Assembly: GCA_963803115.1 (NCBI GenBank)
Contig: CAWDLN010000003.1
Location: 434,001-498,000, forward strand
Direction of reading: 5' to 3'
Length of the DNA: 64,000 nucleotides
DNA from: DATBGZ01 sp963803115
GTDB taxonomy: Bacteria > Actinomycetota > Actinomycetes > Mycobacteriales > Micromonosporaceae
Shown here: one piece after another, positions 59,002-64,000 of the stretch
How the letters are laid out: each line of letters opens with the position of its first letter
Numbering within the stretch: position 1 is the stretch's first letter
The notes under the pieces: model-generated
Databases searched by the model: none
Told to the model about the DNA's origin: nothing
Seen by the model: only the letters and a program-made list of their open reading frames with translations
Position numbers and translations under genes: made by a program

Positions 59002-59622
59002 CTAGGCGACCAGACCTATCGCTAGCACAACGATCACCGCGCTGGACACGAGCGCGGTGACGAGCCGCCCCCGGGGTCCGGTCAGTACCCGGCCAATCAC
59101 TGATCCGCTGCCCGCCAGCAGAAGCTGCCAGCTGGCCGACGCCACGAACGCGGCAACGACGAATGCGGCCTCGCCCGCGATGGTCATGCCCGAGGCCGCC
59201 TGCCGCCCAAGTACCAACGCTCCAAAGTAGACGATCGTGGCGGGGTTGAGCAACGTCAGGCCGAGCAGGCCGGCGAATGCCCGGAGCGGAGTTCCCAATC
59301 CGACGCCCGATCGGACGGTCGTGGGCTCGCGGTAGTGCCGCACGGCGGTTATCCCGGTCCGTGCGGCAAGGGCCAAGAGGATGACGGCCGCGACCCAGCG
59401 CAGGGGCGTGCCGATCGGCTCGATGAGGCGGGCGAGCGCCGCCCCGCCGATCACCGCGGCCAGGGCGTAGAGGCCGTCAGCGGTGGCCACGCCCATGGCG
59501 GCGGCGGCACCGACTCGCAACGACGTGCGAGCGGTGAGGCTGATGATGAGGGCCGCGATCGCGCCCACGGGCACGGCAACGCCGTACCCCGCGAGCAGCC
59601 CTGCGACCAGGGCCTCGCTCAT
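59002..59622 (-). CDS. LysE-family amino-acid exporter
   Basis: 206 residues from ATG 59622 (MSEALVAGLLAGYGVAVPVG). Six hydrophobic segments; the LysE/RhtB landmarks are the N-terminal AVPVGAIAALIISLTART and LLGLTLLNPATIVYFGALVL. It exports an amino acid or related compound. Divergent from a truncated AraC-type regulator, which would normally control such an exporter. The longer upstream frame has no membrane character. Confidence 0.88.
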   Translation of the reverse strand: MSEALVAGLLAGYGVAVPVGAIAALIISLTARTSLRVGAAAAMGVATADGLYALAAVIGGAALARLIEPIGTPLRWVAAVILLALAARTGITAVRHYREPTTVRSGVGLGTPLRAFAGLLGLTLLNPATIVYFGALVLGRQAASGMTIAGEAAFVVAAFVASASWQLLLAGSGSVIGRVLTGPRGRLVTALVSSAVIVVLAIGLVA

Positions 59623-59756
59623 GACAGCGAATAGGCCGCCGGACCGGACCCGGGAACCAGCCGCTGTCGCGCCCCGCCGATCGCCGAAGCGGTCACGGGC
59701 GCGAAATGCGGTCGGGTGTCGGTCACGGGCCGATTCTGCGGTACCGGCGGCGGCGC

Positions 59757-60212
59757 CGCCACGGCGGGTCGACCAGCTGCACCGCTGCATTGCCGATCCC
59801 ACAGACCTCCTCGAGGCGGAGAGCCGGCTTGCCTTCATCGGCCAGCGGTTGGCGGAGCATCTGCGGTCGCAGCGTGCGCCAGCGACGACCCATAAGGGGT
59901 CGGCGCGGTTGGCGGCACGGTTGCGCGAGATGCTGGACGAAGCGCTTGTGACGGGAGTGACGCTGGCCGATGCCGCGACCGTTCTCGGCGCGCACCCGTC
60001 TCACCTCGTGCGTTCCTTCTCCAATACGTACGGCATTGCGCCACACGCGTATCTGACCGGGCGCCGGGTTGACGTCGCGCGCCGGCTCCTCCTCAGTGGA
60101 CACACGCCGGCAGTCGCGGCAACCGCCGCCGGGTTCTTCGACCAGGCACAGTCTCACCCGCCATTTCCGCCGCTACCTCGGTGTAACACCAGGAAGATAC
60201 GCGGCGACCTGA
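59757..60212 (+). pseudogene. Truncated, frameshifted AraC-family regulator
   Basis: Only the C-terminal DNA-binding domain is present: LAARLREMLDEALVTGVTLA, AATVLGAHPSHLVRSFSNTY, GIAPHAYLTGRRVDVARRLL, the two helix-turn-helix units of AraC. After AGFFDQA a single extra T near 60152 breaks the frame; removing it gives LTRHFRRYLGVTPGRYAAT and the stop at 60210-60212. The usual sugar/amino-acid-binding N-terminus has no room, because LysE begins only about 135 nt upstream. Remnant; the start is approximate. Confidence 0.75.
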
Positions 60213-60908
60213 CTACAGATGCTTGCTGGCTTCACGCACCGACAGCGGAGCGAGGATGGAACGGTGCTGCTCGACGTACCGGCGCACCGCATCGGGATCG
60301 GTCCGGGCGTAGTCGCGCAAGGCCCAGCCGATCGCCTTGCGAATGAAGAAGTCCCGATGGCTGGCCTGAATGGTGCAGTACCGGAACAGGCGCTCGGTGT
60401 CGGTGCGCTCCCGGTACCGGAGCTGATGCAGGATCGCGGCTCGAGCGAGCCACATGTTCTCGTCGATCACCCAGGCGTCCATCGCCTCCACCAGTACCGG
60501 GTGCGCGTTGACGAGTGGTCCCACGGTGTGCGCCGCGAGAGTGTCCACTGTGTCCCACCACGACTTCGTCGTAATGAGCTCCCGAAGGGTGGCGAGCAGC
60601 GCGGATGAGCCCACACGCACGTACCGCCGCAGGTACGTGCAGGCGAAGTACTGATACTCCCGCTCAGGCTTCGCCCAGCAGGCTATGGAAACCGCCACCA
60701 GGTCGGCCTCCGACGGCTCGCTGAGACCAGCCAGGACGTCGCGGTTGAGCTCGGTCAGGCGCGGGTTGGTGATGCCGAGAAACGGGAACTGGTCGCGCAT
60801 GTACGCTCGGGCACCGGCCGCCCGTACCGGATCGGCCGCGGCCGGATAGATCTCATCGAGCCGCCTCATGACGGTGCTCGACAGCGCTGTGCGAGGAGCG
60901 GAAGGCAT
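60213..60908 (-). CDS. DNA alkylation repair (AlkD-like HEAT) protein
   Basis: About 231 residues from ATG 60908; ATG 60869 is an alternative. HEAT-like helices with the AlkD pattern: YMRDQFPFLGITNPRLTELN, YFACTYLRRYVRVGSSALLA, LITTKSWWDTVDTLAAHTVG, ENMWLARAAILHQLRYRERT and DFFIRKAIGWALRDYARTDP. AlkD-type glycosylases remove alkylated bases such as N7-methylguanine without base flipping. Tail-to-tail with the AraC remnant and head-to-head with the aminotransferase. Confidence 0.88.
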   Translation of the reverse strand: MPSAPRTALSSTVMRRLDEIYPAAADPVRAAGARAYMRDQFPFLGITNPRLTELNRDVLAGLSEPSEADLVAVSIACWAKPEREYQYFACTYLRRYVRVGSSALLATLRELITTKSWWDTVDTLAAHTVGPLVNAHPVLVEAMDAWVIDENMWLARAAILHQLRYRERTDTERLFRYCTIQASHRDFFIRKAIGWALRDYARTDPDAVRRYVEQHRSILAPLSVREASKHL

Positions 60909-60943
60909 GGCGCCCAGCATCGCAGAAACGGCAGACTGGCCGC

Positions 60944-61981
60944 ATGGACGTCGCAAAGGCTCAGGAGCTCTGGCAACCGAAGCCCGGCTGGCTCAACACG
61001 GCAAGCTACGGTCTACCGCCGCAGCCCGGATGGGACGCGCTGACCTCCGCCCTCGACGAGTGGCGGGAAGGGCGCACGTCGTGGGAGGGCTGGGACTCCG
61101 CGACCCAACGGTCGCGGGAGGTGTTCGCCCGCCTCGTCGGCGTCGACGCTTGCGATGTCGCGGCCGGGTCCCAGGTGTCGTCGCTCGTGGCGCCCGTGGC
61201 GGCGGCGGTGCCTGACGGCACCCGGGTGCTGGCGCCCGAGATCGACTTCACCTCGTTGCTGTTCCCGTTCGTGGTTCACGCTGATCGTGACGTGGTGGTC
61301 GAGACCGTACCCACGGCCCGTTACCTGGACGCGATTCAACCCGGGATTGACGTGGTCGCCTTCAGTTTGGTGCAGTCCTCGACCGGCGAGGTCGCCAACT
61401 ACGCCGACATCGTAGCGGCGGCCCGGTCCGTCAACGCATTGATTCTGGTCGACGCGACTCAGGCGTGTGGCTGGCTTCCGTTCGACGCACGCCTGGCCGA
61501 TGCGGTCTTCGTTGCCGGCTACAAGTGGCTGATGTCTCCCCGCGGCACGGCTCTGGCTTACCTTTCGCCCTCGTTGCGCGAGAAACTGCGGCCGCTGCAG
61601 GCCGGTTGGTACGCGGGCGAGGAGCCCTACGGCTCCTACTACGGCCTGCCGATGCGACTCGCGGGCAACGCTCGCCGTTTCGACGTGTCGCCGGCCTGGT
61701 TCAGTTGGGTGGCGATGGCACCCACGCTGGAACTGATCGAGCAGATCGGGCTCGAGGCGATCCGCGAACACGACGTGGCGCTCGCCAATCGGTTCCTCGT
61801 CGGGTTGGACCGGCCGCCAGGCGACAGCGCGATCGTCACGGTCGACGTGCCGGGCGCGGAGGAGCGCCTTGAGGCGGCGGGCGTTCGGGCGGCCGTACGG
61901 GCGGGCCGGGTTCGAGCATCGTTTCACGTCTATACGGCCGAGCGGGACGTCGACCTGGCTCTCGACGCACTGGCGGGCTGA
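60944..61981 (+). CDS. Aminotransferase class V-fold PLP enzyme
   Basis: 345 residues from ATG 60944. Class V fold-type I: WLNTASYGLPPQPGWDALTS, GTRVLAPEIDFTSLLFPFVV, ILVDATQACGWLPF, Schiff-base Lys in VFVAGYKWLMSPRGTALAYL. Resembles the cysteine-desulfurase/isopenicillin-epimerase-like branch, but no active-site Cys loop is evident, so a desulfurase role is doubtful. Substrate unknown. The stop overlaps the acVLRF1 start by one base. Confidence 0.88.
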   Translation: MDVAKAQELWQPKPGWLNTASYGLPPQPGWDALTSALDEWREGRTSWEGWDSATQRSREVFARLVGVDACDVAAGSQVSSLVAPVAAAVPDGTRVLAPEIDFTSLLFPFVVHADRDVVVETVPTARYLDAIQPGIDVVAFSLVQSSTGEVANYADIVAAARSVNALILVDATQACGWLPFDARLADAVFVAGYKWLMSPRGTALAYLSPSLREKLRPLQAGWYAGEEPYGSYYGLPMRLAGNARRFDVSPAWFSWVAMAPTLELIEQIGLEAIREHDVALANRFLVGLDRPPGDSAIVTVDVPGAEERLEAAGVRAAVRAGRVRASFHVYTAERDVDLALDALAG

Positions 61982-62631
61982 TGCCGGCCCGACCGGCGGC
62001 CGGCGGCGGGCGTTGGGTCGACGTCGATCCAGCCCGGCTTCCGGCCTGGCTCAACGGCTTCGCCGTCCGGCACGGCGCCTACGACGTGGTCGGCGTGGAC
62101 GACGCGCTGCACATTCAGAGCGCGGACGGGTCGACTCTCGCCCTGTGGCCGCCTCCGGGTGCACCACTGCACAAGGGACTGGACGATTTCCTCGGCGAGA
62201 CCATGCGGTATCGCCGGATCGGCGTGCTACTGGCCCGGCGGGCCGCCGTCGCGATCGGCATCGCGGATGGCGTGCGCCTCGTGGCGTCCAAAGTGGACAC
62301 TTACTACGTCCAGTCCCGGACCGCGGCCGGCGGCTGGTCGCAGCAACGCTTCGCGCGGCGACGCGAGAACCAGGCCAAGGCCGCTGCCGAGTCGGCGGCG
62401 GATCTCGCGGTACGGATCCTGATGCCCGAACTCGCGAGCCTGACCGCGATCGTCACCGGCGGCGACCACCGTACCGTCGACTCGATCCTTGCTGACGCGC
62501 GACTGGCGCCGGCCGTGCCCCTGGTGGCCGAGAGGTTTCTGGCGGTGGGGGAGCCCCGGAAGGCCGTACTGGAGCAGGCGGTCGTACAGGCCCGCGCGGT
62601 CCGCATCCTCGTCCGTGACCCACGGGTCTGA
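61981..62631 (+). CDS. acVLRF1-family peptidyl-tRNA hydrolase
   Basis: 216 residues from ATG 61981. Matches the actinobacterial Vms1-like release factor 1 family, which is related to eRF1/Vms1 and releases stalled peptidyl-tRNA from ribosomes. The region GGWSQQRFARRRENQAKAAA corresponds to the catalytic GxxQ-type loop with following basic residues, and LPAWLNGFAVRHGAYDVVGV to the N-terminal domain. Here the loop reads G-W-S-Q. Translationally coupled to the aminotransferase. Confidence 0.85.
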   Translation: MPARPAAGGGRWVDVDPARLPAWLNGFAVRHGAYDVVGVDDALHIQSADGSTLALWPPPGAPLHKGLDDFLGETMRYRRIGVLLARRAAVAIGIADGVRLVASKVDTYYVQSRTAAGGWSQQRFARRRENQAKAAAESAADLAVRILMPELASLTAIVTGGDHRTVDSILADARLAPAVPLVAERFLAVGEPRKAVLEQAVVQARAVRILVRDPRV

Positions 62632-62692
62632 GTGCAACGAAGGGCACCTTTCAGTGCCGTAGCCGCGATAGAGGTGTCCCTCCTTGCACACA
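62632..62692 (+). terminator. AAGGGCACCTT-type imperfect hairpin
   Basis: The arm at 62632-62650 (GTGCAACGAAGGGCACCTT) pairs with AGGTGTCCCTCCTTGCAC at 62672-62689 with about three mismatches. It is related to the hairpin at 45795-45840 and lies between convergent genes, so it probably works as a bidirectional terminator. Confidence 0.5.
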
Positions 62693-62698
62693 TCAGGC

Positions 62699-63580
62699 TC
62701 ACCGAGACGTGTCACAGGCGCGGGGATCGCCGCTGGAGTAGCCGGTGGTGAACCACTGTTGGCGCTGCTGCGAGGAACCGTGCGTGAACTGTGACTCATC
62801 CACGGCACCGCCGCCCATCTTCTTCTGGATCGCGTCGTCGCCGACTGCGGCCGCCGCGTCCAATGCCTGCTGGATGTCGGCGTTCGTGAGGCTGGTGAAG
62901 ATGGGCCGTCCGCTCGCATCCGCCGTCTCGGTCGCGTGCTTGGACCAGACACCGGCGTAGCAGTCGGCCTGCAGCTCCAGCGCCACCGAGTACGCGTTCT
63001 GGTTCGCCGGATCGCGCTCCATCTTCCGTCGCACCTCTGCCTCGGTGCCGAGCAGATCCTGGACATGGTGGCCGTACTCGTGCGCCAGCACGTACGGCTG
63101 CGCGAACTGTCCTTCCGCGCCGAACCGGTTGGCGAGCTCGTTCCAGAACGACACGTCGATGTAGATGAGGTCGTCGAACGGGCAGTAGAACGGCCCGACC
63201 CCGCTGTCCGCGTTACCGCAGCCGGTGGCGACGACCTGGTCGAAGAAGACCGTGTCGGAATCCTCGTAGGCCCGCCCGAAGACTTGTGGCATGGCATCCC
63301 GCCAGTAGTCCTGGATCGAGTTGACGTAGAGGGTGTCGCGGCACTTCACGTCCTGCTGAGCCTGCTGCGTGGGGCAGGAAAGGGCGCCGTCTTCTCCCGT
63401 GCCACTCTCGCCGAGCAGGGAGTTTCCGCCGACCAACCCGCCGATCACGAGCAAGGCGAGCACGATGAGCCCCACTGGGCCGCGTGGAATGGGGATGGGC
63501 AGGCCACCGATGCCACCGCCGCCCCGGCCGGCCTCTCGTACCTGCCCGGTGTCTGGGCTTGCGTCGGGGTTCAGTGTCAT
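62699..63580 (-). CDS. Neutral zinc metallopeptidase, YpfJ family, membrane-anchored
   Basis: 293 residues from ATG 63580 with GGAGCG 6 nt upstream. N-terminal disordered Gly/Pro-rich segment, one transmembrane helix (GPVGLIVLALLVIGGLVGG), then an extracytoplasmic zinc-peptidase-like domain with VLAHEYGHHVQDLLG (HExxH), LELQADCYAGVW (probable third ligand region) and QRQQWFTTGYSSGDPRACDT. This is the YpfJ/COG2321 family; substrates unknown. Divergent from the ABC-F gene. Confidence 0.9.
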   Translation of the reverse strand: MTLNPDASPDTGQVREAGRGGGGIGGLPIPIPRGPVGLIVLALLVIGGLVGGNSLLGESGTGEDGALSCPTQQAQQDVKCRDTLYVNSIQDYWRDAMPQVFGRAYEDSDTVFFDQVVATGCGNADSGVGPFYCPFDDLIYIDVSFWNELANRFGAEGQFAQPYVLAHEYGHHVQDLLGTEAEVRRKMERDPANQNAYSVALELQADCYAGVWSKHATETADASGRPIFTSLTNADIQQALDAAAAVGDDAIQKKMGGGAVDESQFTHGSSQQRQQWFTTGYSSGDPRACDTSR

Positions 63581-63790
63581 CGATCGCTCCGGGGGTCCGC
63601 GTACATGTCTGGTGTCACAGCCGTACCCGATGATCATGAAAAATAATCGCCCGCGGCGTCCGGTACACTTTCTGGGTGCTCCGCTGCGAAGACTGACCGG
63701 CCCCGCGCCGACCGCTGACCACGATCCGTGGGCGGCCGGCGCAGATGTCTGCCCTGAATCCGGTCCTGGACGCGAGAGCGAGACTTCCCG

Positions 63791-64000
63791 ATGATCAACG
63801 CCACCGGCCTGGAACTGCGCGCGGGCGCCCGCATCCTGCTCGCCGAGGCCAACCTTCGTGTGCAGCCCGGCGACCGGATCGGTCTGGTCGGGCGAAACGG
63901 CGCTGGCAAGACCACCACGCTCAAGGTATTGGCGGGGGAGGGCACCCCGCACGCCGGTTCGGTGGAACGGCGCGGTCCGGTGGGATACCTGCCGCAGGAT
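63791..64000 (+). CDS. ABC-F family ATPase, N-terminal part (runs off right edge)
   Basis: 70 codons from ATG 63791. The first ABC domain of an ABC-F protein, MINATGLELRAGARILLAEA, with Walker A GLVGRNGAGKTTTLKVLAG and the start of the next strand (GPVGYLPQD). ABC-F proteins act on the ribosome, some giving antibiotic resistance; the type cannot be told from this fragment. A TACACT box about 130 nt upstream may be its promoter. Confidence 0.88.
   Translation, partial: MINATGLELRAGARILLAEANLRVQPGDRIGLVGRNGAGKTTTLKVLAGEGTPHAGSVERRGPVGYLPQD

Noticed and set aside
60944..61981. A second cysteine desulfurase
   Set aside because: The Schiff-base lysine is there but no active-site Cys loop like that in SufS (HHCARPTC) was found.

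Overview
The window is high-GC actinobacterial DNA. Gene order and content point to a Micromonosporaceae-like member of the Actinobacteria: uvrC-rapZ-yvcK-whiA-gap-pgk-tpiA-secG, then rbpA, an opposed pgl-opcA-zwf-pgi-tal-tkt cluster, ctaB, and a ctaA/sufR divergent pair followed by sufBD-Rieske-sufCSU-sufT. WhiA, RbpA, OpcA and acVLRF1 are actinobacterial markers. Many genes start with GTG, several appear leaderless (TANNNT box 6-8 nt before the start codon), and most co-directional genes overlap by 1-14 nt.

Layout. 1-3.5 kb: an edge-truncated lipoprotein, a small membrane protein, a membrane-anchored SARP-type regulator and a Rieske lipoprotein. 3.6-13.1 kb: DNA repair and morphogenesis genes, lower glycolysis, secG and rbpA on the plus strand. 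13.3-21.7 kb: the pentose-phosphate operon on the minus strand. 21.9-30.4 kb: assorted genes, including a lipoprotein hydrolase, ctaB, an ATP-grasp protein, a four-gene translationally coupled operon ending in an ECF42-type sigma factor, and a group of nucleic-acid enzymes (frameshifted endonuclease V, ASCH protein, nucleotidyltransferase). 30.5-34.5 kb: mobile DNA, namely a group II intron with a broken maturase and an IS1380-type transposase with two frameshifts. 34.7-40.8 kb: a complete pcaIJHGBDC-pcaR protocatechuate operon on the minus strand, with a good promoter and a palindromic operator. 40.9-48.2 kb: a divergent ABC importer carrying about 21 single-base frameshifts, an aromatic-type aldehyde dehydrogenase, a MetE-like protein and an MFS exporter. 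48.5-57.6 kb: ctaA, a long hairpin, an IdeR/DtxR-like iron box and the suf operon, whose SufB carries a 386-residue homing-endonuclease intein. 57.7-64 kb: a HIT protein, an SDR, a LysE exporter beside a decayed AraC regulator, an AlkD-like protein, a class V aminotransferase coupled to acVLRF1, a zinc metallopeptidase and the start of an ABC-F gene.

Sequence-level structure not explained by genes. First, the palindrome TCCAC(A/T)GTGGA occurs in at least seven perfect copies, all inside coding sequence and always read as Ser-Thr-Val-(Asp/Glu) using rare ACA/ACT threonine codons. Second, a GCGAGGAGCGAGC-type repeat forms near-identical spacers of about 108 nt before pgk and sufC, where it supplies the upstream stop codon at one end and lies beside the ribosome-binding site at the other; relatives lie inside ctaB, tkt and the end of yvcK. 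Third, the ABC importer frameshifts are all insertions, so that operon may be an assembly artefact rather than a true pseudogene cluster. No tRNA, rRNA or CRISPR array was seen.
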